NCBI GenBank assembly: GCA_902775555.1
Contig: CACYMQ010000002.1
Span: 106,794-139,638 of the forward strand
Source of the DNA: an uncultured Lachnospiraceae bacterium
GTDB lineage: Bacteria; Bacillota; Clostridia; Lachnospirales; Lachnospiraceae
Reading direction: 5' to 3'
DNA: 32,845 bases
Shown here: positions 17,055-24,287 of the stretch, piece after piece
How positions within the stretch are numbered: position 1 is the first letter of the stretch
Layout of the letters: each line of letters opens with the position of its first letter
Made by a program: the position numbers and the translations under genes
Notes under the pieces: generated by a model
Seen by the model: only the letters and a program-made list of their open reading frames with translations
Told to the model about the DNA's origin: nothing
Databases searched by the model: none

Positions 17055-18425
17055 CTAATCAGTCAGTATTCTGACTATTTCCTCTACGCTCTTTCCGTCC
17101 GTATCAATCTTACAGCCTGACGCCGCTGAGTATGCGGGTCCGCGGCTCGTAAGCATGCTCCGGATCTTGTCATCCAGCTCCTGTACCGACGCGCTGTCCA
17201 GAAGTGGCCTTGCGCTATCGGACTTCACCCGTTCCAGGGTGGTTTCCGGGGATGCGGACAGCCAAATCACCTTTCCGATTTTTGTAAGGAGTTTCCGGTT
17301 TTCCTCCCGGAGAACGATGCCCCCGCCGGTGGCGATCACCGTATTTACAGCCGTATCAGCCAGTCTCCGCAGCAGTTCCGTCTCCATACGGCGGAATGTT
17401 TCCTCCCCCTCAGACTCAAAGATCTCACGGATACTGCAGTCCTCTGCCTCTTCGATGGCTGCATCCGTATCCAGGAAGGTTCTTCCCGTCTTCTCGGCCA
17501 GAGCCTGTCCCACCGTGGATTTTCCGCAGCCCATATAACCCACAAGAACCACATTTTCACCGTAAAGTCTTCTCTTCAGGCGAGTGAGCACCCGCTCTGC
17601 AAGCTGCTCCGAAACGGAGATTCCCGTCCAGAGTTCATAGGCGATGATGCCCTGATACAGCAGCATGGAAAGCCCGTTGTCCGCAGGGATCCCGAAGCCT
17701 TCGCATTTACGAAGGAAGGGCGTAACGGCAGGATTGTAAACCAGATCATAGCCGTAGGTGGCCAGATGATAAAAATCGTCGTCATCGATCAGCAGCCCGT
17801 CGCCCTCATGCAGCCCCAGGGACGTGCACTGGATCATTATAGAGGGTATGCGGGGAACCTTTGCATAGTCCGAAGCCGCCAGCGGTTTCAGACGATTTCC
17901 CGGAAAATGTGGGTTCAGGTCATCCGCCAGGGCCTTCGCGTTCTCGATGGTGCGGTTCAGAAGGTAGACACTCTCCGCGCCCTCTGAAAGAGCCAGGGTG
18001 CACACCGCACGGGATGCTCCTCCCGCCCCCAGTACAATCACCTGCTGACCTGCCAGATGAATCCCCCTTTGGGTAAGGGCCCGTCCAAGCCCGGGCATAT
18101 CCGTATTGTAGCCTTTGAAGCCTCCCTCCGTGCGCACCAGGGTGTTCACCGCACCGATGATCCTCGCCTTCTCATCGATATCAACCAGCGCCTCCATCAC
18201 AGCGGTTTTATGCGGAACCGTCACATTAAGGCCCCGTATTCCCAGCCGGTACGCGCCGCGGACCGCAGCAGCCACATCCTCCTCCACCGGAAAAGGGAGG
18301 TATCTTAAGTCCTGTCCCAGTTCCTCCGAAAGGGTGTTATGGATCAGCGGGGAAAGTGTATGTCGAACCGGATTACCGATCAGGCCAAGTACGCCTGTGG
18401 TTCCGGTGATCAGATCTAGACTCAT
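17055..18425 (-). CDS. Bifunctional shikimate dehydrogenase / shikimate kinase
   Basis: One 456-residue cytoplasmic polypeptide carries AroE and AroK, two consecutive steps of chorismate synthesis. AroE (about 1-290) shows the substrate-binding segment HTLSPLIHN, the catalytic lysine in NVTVPHKTA, NTDMPGLGRAL, the NADP-binding GAGGASRAV and the C-terminal GLSMLLYQGIIAYELWTG. AroK (about 295-456) shows the P-loop GYMGCGKST, DTDAAIEE, ETFRRMETELLRRL, ATGGGIVLREE and the lid segment ARPLLD. The frame is open 37 codons further upstream, but that stretch crosses the rpsO terminator. The ATG at 18425 has AAGGAGAATGAA before it and gives a normal AroE start, so it is chosen. The gene follows rpsO and precedes the surface-protein genes by 31 bp. 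Confidence 0.95.
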   Translation of the reverse strand: MSLDLITGTTGVLGLIGNPVRHTLSPLIHNTLSEELGQDLRYLPFPVEEDVAAAVRGAYRLGIRGLNVTVPHKTAVMEALVDIDEKARIIGAVNTLVRTEGGFKGYNTDMPGLGRALTQRGIHLAGQQVIVLGAGGASRAVCTLALSEGAESVYLLNRTIENAKALADDLNPHFPGNRLKPLAASDYAKVPRIPSIMIQCTSLGLHEGDGLLIDDDDFYHLATYGYDLVYNPAVTPFLRKCEGFGIPADNGLSMLLYQGIIAYELWTGISVSEQLAERVLTRLKRRLYGENVVLVGYMGCGKSTVGQALAEKTGRTFLDTDAAIEEAEDCSIREIFESEGEETFRRMETELLRRLADTAVNTVIATGGGIVLREENRKLLTKIGKVIWLSASPETTLERVKSDSARPLLDSASVQELDDKIRSMLTSRGPAYSAASGCKIDTDGKSVEEIVRILTD

Positions 18426-18507
18426 TTCATTCTCCTTATTGCTTCCTGGAAAACCTAAATACTCCTCTATAGAATACCACGATTGAAGCCCTCTGAAAAG
18501 AAGCAGC

Positions 18508-18546
18508 AAAAAGAAATCCCCGTGCCACATTTTCATGACACGGGGA
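18508..18546 (-). terminator. Intrinsic terminator of rpsO
   Basis: CCCCGTGCCA (18518-18527) pairs with TGACACGGGG (18536-18545), with one G-T pair. On the minus strand the stem is followed by a T-rich run (18508-18516). It lies 26 bp after the rpsO stop codon and separates rpsO from the aroE-aroK gene. Confidence 0.85.
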
Positions 18547-18571
18547 AATTTCTTCTTCCACCCTTCGGTGA

Positions 18572-18838
18572 TTATTTTCTAAGACCAAGCTTCTGTACGA
18601 TCGCTCTGTAACGCTCAATATCCTTGCTCTTCAGGTATGCAAGCATGTTACGACGCTGACCGACCATCTTCAGAAGTCCTCTTCTGGAATGATGATCATG
18701 CGGATGATCCTTGAAATGTGCATTCAGATCATTGATCCGTGCTGTAAGGATCGCAACCTGAACCTCCGGTGAACCTGTATCACCTTCGCCGTTTCCGTAC
18801 TTGGCAATGATCTCTGCCTTCTGCTCTTTGGTAATCAT
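18572..18838 (-). CDS. rpsO: Small ribosomal subunit protein uS15
   Basis: S15 binds the central domain of 16S rRNA early in 30S assembly. The 88-residue length is standard. The signatures [17 protein letters not shown] and [23 protein letters not shown] are both clear, the latter holding the rRNA-binding histidine/serine/arginine cluster. The ATG follows ATAGGAGGAATCAAAA. A sigma-A promoter lies at 18922-18950 and an intrinsic terminator follows, so the gene is probably transcribed alone. The roughly 80-base leader contains a short stem GAGTT/AACTC, a possible site for S15 feedback control as seen in other bacteria, but I cannot identify a known class. pnp, the usual next gene, is about 7.7 kb away. 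Confidence 0.98.
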   Translation of the reverse strand: MITKEQKAEIIAKYGNGEGDTGSPEVQVAILTARINDLNAHFKDHPHDHHSRRGLLKMVGQRRNMLAYLKSKDIERYRAIVQKLGLRK

Positions 18839-18921
18839 TTTTGATTCCTCCTATAATATGATTCGCTGATCACCGGGTAGCGGTCGGAGTTCTCCTGCAA
18901 CTCAGTGTCAGTACCTGCGTT

Positions 18922-18950
18922 ATTATATCAGAGCATAAGGGAAAATGCAA
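18922..18950 (-). promoter_or_regulatory. Predicted sigma-A promoter of rpsO
   Basis: On the minus strand the -35 is TTGCAT (18945-18950) and the -10 is TATAAT (18922-18927), with a spacer of exactly 17 bp. The expected start point lies about 75 bases before the rpsO ATG. Confidence 0.8.
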
Positions 18951-18990
18951 GTGTTTTTTTTCATACTACGATCTCCTTTCATTGAATCAC

Positions 18991-19422
18991 TCATATGATC
19001 CTTACCCCAAGTTCCACCAGCAGCAGATTTGTTTCCGTCACGCTCAGTCTTCTTACAATGGCATAGGCGATGGCACGGTCCCTTTTCCGATTCATATACA
19101 GCGGAGCATTTTCATTTAAGATCAGCGCCTGGGAGGTTTCTTCCGTTGAAAGCCCCGCTCCTATGCAGAGGCGGATCACTTTATCTCTGCTGGGAATGCG
19201 GTTTCCTTTTATGATCTGGTAATAATAGGACTTTTCCACATCACTGTTCCGTATGATCTCTGCATTGGAAGTATGACGGACTTTATCCAGGGAAAGAAAA
19301 AACGAGCAAAAAGTCCGGGTGTCCTCTTTTACCATTAACTTTTTTGTAAATGAATCAAATCCGTCTTTTCTTTCATTTAACATAAAGAAATCCACAACCT
19401 TCCCGATACACCATTGAAACAT
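18991..19422 (-). CDS. Small helix-turn-helix protein, XRE-like (HTH-A)
   Basis: This 143-residue cytoplasmic protein has an XRE-like helix-turn-helix near residues 52-90 (NAEIIRNSDVEKSYYYQIIKG, then RIPSRDKVIRLCIGAGLS). A helical tail follows with LNENAPLYMNRKRDRAIAYAI and VTETNLLLVELG. It is clearly homologous to the protein encoded at 21580-22014; the two differ most in the first 45 residues. The start is uncertain: GTG 19428, ATG 19422 and ATG 19383 are all possible. ATG 19422 gives the same 69-residue distance to EKSYYYQ as in the paralogue and is chosen, although no good ribosome binding site precedes any of them. The chosen ATG lies in one arm of a perfect inverted repeat. It lies downstream of the kinase gene on the same strand. 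Probably a DNA-binding regulator; targets unknown. Confidence 0.8.
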   Translation of the reverse strand: MFQWCIGKVVDFFMLNERKDGFDSFTKKLMVKEDTRTFCSFFLSLDKVRHTSNAEIIRNSDVEKSYYYQIIKGNRIPSRDKVIRLCIGAGLSTEETSQALILNENAPLYMNRKRDRAIAYAIVRRLSVTETNLLLVELGVRII

Positions 19423-19444
19423 ACACACTCAATTCATGTTTCAA
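19414..19444. promoter_or_regulatory. Perfect 9-bp inverted repeat over the HTH-A start (candidate operator)
   Basis: TTGAAACAT (19414-19422) and ATGTTTCAA (19436-19444) are exact inverse complements separated by 13 bp. They lie just downstream of a TATAAT -10 and the right arm includes the HTH-A start codon. This could be an autoregulatory operator or an mRNA hairpin hiding the start. Confidence 0.55.
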
Positions 19445-19449
19445 AGTGT

Positions 19450-19455
19450 ATTATA
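19450..19455 (-). promoter_or_regulatory. Candidate -10 element of HTH-A
   Basis: A perfect TATAAT reads on the minus strand 28 bp before the chosen HTH-A start. No convincing -35 hexamer lies 16-18 bp upstream, so activation or a kinase-operon transcript may be needed. The sequence is part of ATTATAAT, which also gives TATAAT on the plus strand. Confidence 0.4.
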
Positions 19456-19476
19456 ATGATTGTGGATTTCCATTTG

Positions 19477-19493
19477 GTGGGCATACTGCCCAC
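19477..19493. promoter_or_regulatory. 17-bp perfect palindrome at the kinase stop codon
   Basis: GTGGGCA and TGCCCAC are separated by three bases. The element touches the stop codon of the kinase gene and lies just upstream of the HTH-A -10. There is no T-tract after it, so an operator is more likely than a terminator. Confidence 0.4.
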
Positions 19494-21481
19494 TACTTTG
19501 AATATGACCCGATCAGATTTCCGTCGGTATCATAGATCCTGATGCCGGCGATATTGCTGAAGGCACTGCGGGTCCCGTTGTGTGTATATCTGAGACTGTC
19601 CGTGGATCCGGACCGGATCAGCCCGCGCCCCGTATGAGTCATGGAGTTTCCTTCTTTTTGCAAACAGACTGCCTTATATCCCTTCATACCCTCTGCAGGC
19701 CCCCCGGTAAATGTCAGTCTGATATCCACCTCATCGTGGCTGATCTCCGATACATCAAAATCAACCTTCCAGGATTCCACCCGGGAACCCAGGTCCTCAA
19801 TTCCTGCATACCCGGCCTTCCGAAGGTCATCCAGGTACCTGCGTGTCGTATCATCCGGAGAATTCACATGCTCACGGCAATACTCATATTTACAGTTGTT
19901 TTCCAACTGCTTTGCATCTTCATATCCGTCGGAGAATCCGAACTGCCTGGCGGCCTCCGCATACTTTCCGTTCTTCATCAGTTCCTTCCCCGAAAGATAA
20001 TAGCATTTCTTTCTTTGTGCCCCGGCATCTTTATAGTCCAGGATCGTGAGGAAGAGATCACATGCGGCATCATAGTAGCCGTTTTCCATCAGTTTCATTC
20101 CCTGCCGGTAGTTGCTGCTGTTGATCTCTTCCGTATAATCTCCGCCCTTTTCTCCCAAACCCGTGTAGAACTTCGCCACCGCATCATAGTCCTGCAGTTC
20201 ATTTGCATAGGCCACAAAAGAATCCACCGTATCCTTCCGTATCGTCTCGATCTCACCGCCCTTGGCTTTCATGATCTCAGACATGGAGACCATGATCGAT
20301 ACCGCCTGTTCCTTTTTCCCTGCTTTCATCATATCCTTCACAGACCGGAGCAGCTCCTGGCAGTACCCGGACAGCATATCCCCGTTCCCATCATTCAGAA
20401 CCGTGATGCAGGCCAGGATCGAATTCTTCATATAAGCGTTGTTCGGGGAATTTCTCCACTTCTGTACCAGGGCTTCTGCTTCCGATTGGTGCTGTTTTTT
20501 GTTGAGCTCCCTCTTGCATTTGATCACCTGATCCTTCGTATCCTGATACTCCTGACCGCATATCTCAAACTGTTTTATGGCCTCCTCATACTCTCCTCCC
20601 TCCATCAGTTCCAGGCCTTTTTCGTAGGCGAGATTCTGTACAAAATGCTTTGGATAGATCTTCTCTTTAAAGAAGACTGCTCCCCCCGTGATTAGCACAG
20701 CAGCTGCAAGACCGGCCACGACCCGCCGGAACCATTTGCTTTTCAGTCCGGATCTGATCTTCTCCTTCCTGTGGACACTGTCCGGGATCGACGGATCCCA
20801 GAGATGTCCGATCTTCTCCCGGATCTCCTTAACGCTTCCATACCGCCGGTCCGGCTCAAGCCTGGTTGCCTTATTTACGATCTCCATGGCATGTTTTGAA
20901 TCCGGAAGCATCCGTTCGATCAGCTTCCCCAGCGCGAAAATGTCCGTTCTTTCATCCGACTGGCCAAACCCATACTGTTCCGGTGCTGCAATTCCCTGGG
21001 TTCCGATCAAAACCGTATCCCTTGATTTTTCGCCGATATTCTGTTTTGCCGCATCATAATCGATGATCTTCACGGTACCGTCTTCGGTCACCATGATATT
21101 TGCCGCCTTTATATCTCTGTGAATAATGGGCGGTCTGGCTGAATGGAGATATTGTAGTCCGTCACAGATCTCCAGCAGGATCCTCTTCTTCTCTTCAAAT
21201 GTCAGCTCATTCTTATCCAGAAGCTGATCCAATGTCCTGCCCTGGATCAGTTCCTCGATGACTATCAGTTTTCCTTCCTCCTGCCAGAAGAGATGTATGA
21301 CCGGAAGATTCCTGTGATTATGCTCTTTCAGAAACCGAAAAACCGGAACGCTGTATACAGATAACTCCTTCCTGTAATACATGTGTTCCGTTTCCGGATC
21401 CATCACTATGCTTTTTCCGTCCGAAAGCTCACGCACCTCTGATAACAACGCGCCCCGAACGATATCCTCCAGTTCTCCCAT
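19493..21481 (-). CDS. Membrane Ser/Thr protein kinase-like protein with extracytoplasmic TPR-like repeats
   Basis: The 662-residue protein has an N-terminal protein-kinase fold (about 20-230). Visible motifs are the lysine-strand YYRKEL (K38), catalytic loop HRDIKAANIM (D123, N128), a DYD at 141-143 in place of DFG, and APEQYG at 166. No GxGxxG nucleotide loop is recognisable before K38. One membrane segment (about 253-271, VVAGLAAAVLITGG) follows a basic stretch, so the kinase should be cytoplasmic. The external part has repeats such as GLELMEGGEYEEAIKQFEICG and GKELMKNGKYAEAARQFG, resembling TPR units, and ends in a beta-rich segment. Such architecture is typical of sensor kinases, but the ligand and substrates are unknown. 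Paralogous HTH genes lie on both sides, one downstream in the same direction and one divergent. Confidence 0.85.
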   Translation of the reverse strand: MGELEDIVRGALLSEVRELSDGKSIVMDPETEHMYYRKELSVYSVPVFRFLKEHNHRNLPVIHLFWQEEGKLIVIEELIQGRTLDQLLDKNELTFEEKKRILLEICDGLQYLHSARPPIIHRDIKAANIMVTEDGTVKIIDYDAAKQNIGEKSRDTVLIGTQGIAAPEQYGFGQSDERTDIFALGKLIERMLPDSKHAMEIVNKATRLEPDRRYGSVKEIREKIGHLWDPSIPDSVHRKEKIRSGLKSKWFRRVVAGLAAAVLITGGAVFFKEKIYPKHFVQNLAYEKGLELMEGGEYEEAIKQFEICGQEYQDTKDQVIKCKRELNKKQHQSEAEALVQKWRNSPNNAYMKNSILACITVLNDGNGDMLSGYCQELLRSVKDMMKAGKKEQAVSIMVSMSEIMKAKGGEIETIRKDTVDSFVAYANELQDYDAVAKFYTGLGEKGGDYTEEINSSNYRQGMKLMENGYYDAACDLFLTILDYKDAGAQRKKCYYLSGKELMKNGKYAEAARQFGFSDGYEDAKQLENNCKYEYCREHVNSPDDTTRRYLDDLRKAGYAGIEDLGSRVESWKVDFDVSEISHDEVDIRLTFTGGPAEGMKGYKAVCLQKEGNSMTHTGRGLIRSGSTDSLRYTHNGTRSAFSNIAGIRIYDTDGNLIGSYSK

Positions 21482-21505
21482 ATCTCCCGGTTCTCCGTAT
21501 TAAGA

Positions 21506-21534
21506 TTGAATCCCCAAAAGGAATCCTGTATAAT
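21506..21534 (+). promoter_or_regulatory. Predicted sigma-A promoter of HTH-B
   Basis: The -35 is TTGAAT (21506-21511) and the -10 is TATAAT (21529-21534), with a 17-bp spacer. TTGAAT and the ATTCAA overlapping the end of the -10 (21533-21538) form a 6-bp inverted repeat. The element lies in the 65-98 bp divergent region between the kinase and HTH-B. Confidence 0.75.
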
Positions 21535-21579
21535 TCAAATAGTGTTATGGTTTCATTTTCCAGGGAGTACAAATGTCAT

Positions 21580-22014
21580 ATGGATGCATCCACTACGAAA
21601 CAGTTAGAAGAGATCCTGTCCCATATTCAGGATGAAAAACAGATGGAGAAATTCATGGAACACCCGAAGGTTTCCGACTCCTACCGGGATTTTATCTCTT
21701 ATTATCTTTCCCTTCCATCCACACAGAATCTTACGGATACGGATCTGATCGAAAGAAGCGGCCTGGAAAAATCCTATTACTACCAGATTCGTAAGGGAAC
21801 AAGACATCCCAGCCGCGATAAGGTCCTTCGGCTTTGCATCGGAGGGCATCTGTCCCTGCGTGAGACCACCAGGGCTTTGGAGCTGAACGGCTCTGCACCC
21901 CTTTATCCCAAGAACCGACGGGATATCATACTTACGGTGGCTCTTAATCAGAAGGCCTCCCTGATCGATACGAATCTTCTGCTGGACCAGTACGGCGAAG
22001 AGCCTCTGGCCTGA
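21580..22014 (+). CDS. Small helix-turn-helix protein, XRE-like (HTH-B), paralogue of HTH-A
   Basis: This 144-residue protein shares the core EKSYYYQI.KG.R.PSRDKV.RLCIG..LS..ET with HTH-A. It also shares the tail signatures SAPLYPKNRRDIILTVAL and IDTNLLLDQYG. The XRE-like DNA-binding part spans about residues 52-92. The frame is open to an ATG at 21547, but that codon is only about 6 bases from the predicted transcription start and has no ribosome binding site. The ATG at 21580 follows CCAGGGAGTACAAATGTCAT, a usable though slightly long spacing, so it is chosen. It is divergent from the kinase gene and converges on the acetyltransferase gene 22 bp away. Likely role: regulator of the kinase locus, or kinase substrate; neither is shown. 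Confidence 0.8.
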   Translation: MDASTTKQLEEILSHIQDEKQMEKFMEHPKVSDSYRDFISYYLSLPSTQNLTDTDLIERSGLEKSYYYQIRKGTRHPSRDKVLRLCIGGHLSLRETTRALELNGSAPLYPKNRRDIILTVALNQKASLIDTNLLLDQYGEEPLA

Positions 22015-22036
22015 CCCGGGTCTCCGAAGCGGCTTA

Positions 22037-22648
22037 TTACCTGTAATCCTCCACATCGAATCGCCGGTCCCGGAAATAGTAATCCCTGTCCGCTTCCGTG
22101 ATCTCTCTTATGACCCTGCAGGGATTTCCCACTGCGAGCACATTGTCCGGAATATCCTTTGTAACGACACTCCCTCCTCCGATCACCACATTGTTTCCGA
22201 TGGTCACACCCGGCATGATACAGGAATTCCCGCCGATCCATACATTATCCCCGATGGTTATACCGATCCCGTACTCATACCCTGAGTTTCTCGAATCCGG
22301 ATGGATCGGATGTCCCGCCGTATAGATGGCAACATTCGGCGCGATCTGCGCATTGTCTCCGATCACGACCTTTCCCACATCCAGAATGATCAGGTTATAG
22401 TTGGCAAAGAAGTTTTCACCCACCTCTATATTATATCCGTAATCACAATGAAACGGGGCTTCTATATGAATGACCTTCCCCGTCTTTCCCAGGATATTTT
22501 TCAGCAACTCCGTCTGCATATCCCACTTTTCGGGTGGCAGATGATTGTATTCATACAGCTTTCTTTTCGCCTCCAGACGATCCTCACTGAGCCCGTCCAT
22601 CCACGCTTTATACGGCAGTCCCGCAAGCATTCGTTCCTTTTGATCCAT
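22037..22648 (-). CDS. Maltose/galactoside O-acetyltransferase family (left-handed beta-helix)
   Basis: These enzymes transfer acetyl from acetyl-CoA to a sugar hydroxyl and work as trimers in the cytoplasm. The 203 residues match the family length. An N-terminal cap carries ERMLAGLPYKAWMDGLSEDR, the domain typical of maltose acetyltransferases. Hexapeptide repeats follow from about residue 60. The active-site histidine is in YTAGHPIHPDSRNSG, and IGDNVWIGGNSCIMPGVTIG and VVTKDIPDNVLAVGNPCRVI are conserved coil segments. The ATG follows AAAAAGGAGGCACT. The natural acceptor (maltose, galactoside or another sugar) cannot be told from sequence. It stands alone, convergent with HTH-B. Confidence 0.92.
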   Translation of the reverse strand: MDQKERMLAGLPYKAWMDGLSEDRLEAKRKLYEYNHLPPEKWDMQTELLKNILGKTGKVIHIEAPFHCDYGYNIEVGENFFANYNLIILDVGKVVIGDNAQIAPNVAIYTAGHPIHPDSRNSGYEYGIGITIGDNVWIGGNSCIMPGVTIGNNVVIGGGSVVTKDIPDNVLAVGNPCRVIREITEADRDYYFRDRRFDVEDYR

Positions 22649-22678
22649 AGTGCCTCCTTTTTCTGCTGTTTTACGTTT

Positions 22679-22684
22679 ATTTTA
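22679..22684 (-). promoter_or_regulatory. Candidate -10 of the acetyltransferase gene
   Basis: TAAAAT on the minus strand has TG one base upstream (extended -10) about 30 bp before the acetyltransferase ATG. The -35 is weak. The rest of the 22649-22870 gap holds only a terminator for the next gene. Confidence 0.35.
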
Positions 22685-22805
22685 GCACATTTTCCATATG
22701 AAAACACGCATTTCGGTCCGGCAAATACTCCTCCGATCCGATGAAGACCATGGCAAAAAGGAAAACCGGCAAGGAAAAACCCATCGGGAAGAGAAAATAT
22801 AAAAC

Positions 22806-22839
22806 ACAGGGTGTCCGACACTACCGCCGGGCACCCTGT
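22806..22839 (-). terminator. Intrinsic terminator of the rhodanese-TtcA-like gene
   Basis: ACAGGGTG (22806-22813) pairs with CACCCTGT (22832-22839) around an 18-base loop. On the minus strand it is followed by GTTTTATATTTTC. It lies about 30 bp after the stop codon. Confidence 0.7.
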
Positions 22840-22870
22840 TCGTTTCTTTCCATCCTTATTCCGTCCATCC

Positions 22871-24028
22871 TCATTCCGCACCGTCTTTATACGTATCCAG
22901 AAAATGATGCCGTATCCCCTTTTGCTTATATTCGATCACCGTATCCAGATTTACATTCTCCATACTTTTGAAAATATTGGATTCCACAAAGGGATTCGTC
23001 TTCTTTAATTCCGCGATCAGTTTCTTGGTCTCAAGCCTCTTGGATGACGTGGTCCCATCTGCATGGCAGGTCGTACAGGTATCCGTAAAATGACACGCGC
23101 ATTGCAGAAAATGAAGCTCGTTATAATCTCTCCATGCACATATATCGCTCTCCCGAACCAGATACAGCGGCCGGATCAGTTCCATGCCCTCAAAATTGAT
23201 GCTGTGCAGCTTCGGCATCATGGTCTGGATCTGCGCTCCGTGCAGCATCCCCATCAGTATGGTCTCGATCACATCGTCATAATGATGCCCTAGGGCGATC
23301 TTGTTACAGCCCAGTTCCTTTGCCTTACTGTAAAGATATCCCCGCCTCATCCTGGCACATAGATAGCATGGACTTTTCTCTATCGTATCAACCGTATCAA
23401 AAATCGTACTTTCAAATATGGTAATGGGAATCCCGAGCATCTTTGCGTTGCTTTCGATCAATGCACGATTCTCCTTATTATATCCGGGATCCATGACGAG
23501 AAATGTAAGATCAAACTGCACAACCCTGTGCCTCTGTATCTCCTGGAACAGCTTCGCCATGAGCATGGAATCCTTTCCGCCGGAGATACATACTGCGATG
23601 TGATCCCCTTCTTCGATCAGGCGGTAACTCTTACATGCCTTGGCAAACGGGGAAAAGAGCTGCTTATGGAACTTCTTCTGAATACTCTTCTCCGCGCGGA
23701 TCCTTCTCTCTTCCTGATCCTCTTCGCTCTTCATACCGGCCTGCACAAAACCCACATACCCTTCCGCAAGGCTGTAACAGTCCCTGCCCTCCAGATATTC
23801 TGCCGTATCGTCGATCTCAAGGGACATACGGCCGATCTCGCAGTAAAAGACAAGCTTCTTCTCCCGTGGGACAGACCGCAGCAGCTCACTGTTTTCCAGA
23901 TCCTCGATATAGATATTCAGAGCTCCGGGGATCATGCCATACAACGTGAGTCCTTCATCCCGTATGTCGATCAGGGTATAGGAATCCTTAGGAAGTGTTC
24001 TTAATTCCTCATAGGTTATCTCTTTCAT
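22871..24028 (-). CDS. Rhodanese domain fused to a TtcA-like tRNA sulfur transferase
   Basis: An N-terminal rhodanese module (about 1-97) is joined to a PP-loop ATPase of the TtcA type (about 110-385). TtcA enzymes adenylate cytidine 32 of tRNA and replace oxygen by sulfur using a 4Fe-4S cluster; the fused rhodanese could deliver persulfide sulfur. Seen here: the rhodanese loop FYCEIGRMS with C63, the PP-loop SGGKDS at 149-154, the cluster-ligand pair PCYLC (C221, C224) with RMRRGYLY, and GHHYDDVIET at about 247. A C-terminal set C310, C312, C318 and C321 could form a further metal site. The ATG follows GAGGCACAGGAA, a modest site, and an extended -10 lies at 24167-24172. The exact tRNA target is inferred from the family. 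Confidence 0.85.
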   Translation of the reverse strand: MKEITYEELRTLPKDSYTLIDIRDEGLTLYGMIPGALNIYIEDLENSELLRSVPREKKLVFYCEIGRMSLEIDDTAEYLEGRDCYSLAEGYVGFVQAGMKSEEDQEERRIRAEKSIQKKFHKQLFSPFAKACKSYRLIEEGDHIAVCISGGKDSMLMAKLFQEIQRHRVVQFDLTFLVMDPGYNKENRALIESNAKMLGIPITIFESTIFDTVDTIEKSPCYLCARMRRGYLYSKAKELGCNKIALGHHYDDVIETILMGMLHGAQIQTMMPKLHSINFEGMELIRPLYLVRESDICAWRDYNELHFLQCACHFTDTCTTCHADGTTSSKRLETKKLIAELKKTNPFVESNIFKSMENVNLDTVIEYKQKGIRHHFLDTYKDGAE

Positions 24029-24166
24029 TTCCTGTGCCTCTCTATCTATACTCTACGTCCAAGGCTGCCGGCTCTGTGCGCATTTTCTTTATTTCCGGTC
24101 TTTGCCACAGCCTTATCCCGGGAGATGCATCCTCCCTTTTGATCCTGCCACGGTTACAACAGCCTC

Positions 24167-24172
24167 ATTATA
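24167..24172 (-). promoter_or_regulatory. Extended -10 promoter of the rhodanese-TtcA-like gene
   Basis: TATAAT on the minus strand is preceded by TGG, giving an extended -10. The region 17 bp upstream (GATCAC) is a poor -35. The 139-bp leader to the ATG contains a short stem GGGAG/CTCCC but no riboswitch I recognise. Confidence 0.5.
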
Positions 24173-24238
24173 CCACAACTCCTGCGGGTGTGATCTTTGA
24201 ATTTATGGATCACCTGTCACATTATTGTCACTTTGTTC

Positions 24239-24247
24239 TGATATAAC
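24239..24247 (+). promoter_or_regulatory. Extended -10 promoter of the 48-residue membrane protein
   Basis: TGATATAAC is an extended -10 (TG, one base, TATAAC) 40 bp before the small gene. No clear -35 is seen, which is usual for extended -10 promoters. Confidence 0.45.
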
Positions 24248-24287
24248 TTCCTATGAAAACACGAAAGAAAAGGAAGCGAGGTAAACC

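Noticed and set aside
18426-18536. A 37-codon N-terminal extension of the shikimate dehydrogenase/kinase frame
   Set aside because: It would cross the rpsO terminator and has no ribosome binding site. The internal ATG at 18425 has AAGGAG and gives the normal family start.
22741-22971. A 76-codon plus-strand frame MKTMAKRKTGKEK and onward
   Set aside because: It begins in an intergenic region, runs through a terminator hairpin and into the antisense of the rhodanese-TtcA gene. No ribosome binding site or family similarity was seen.
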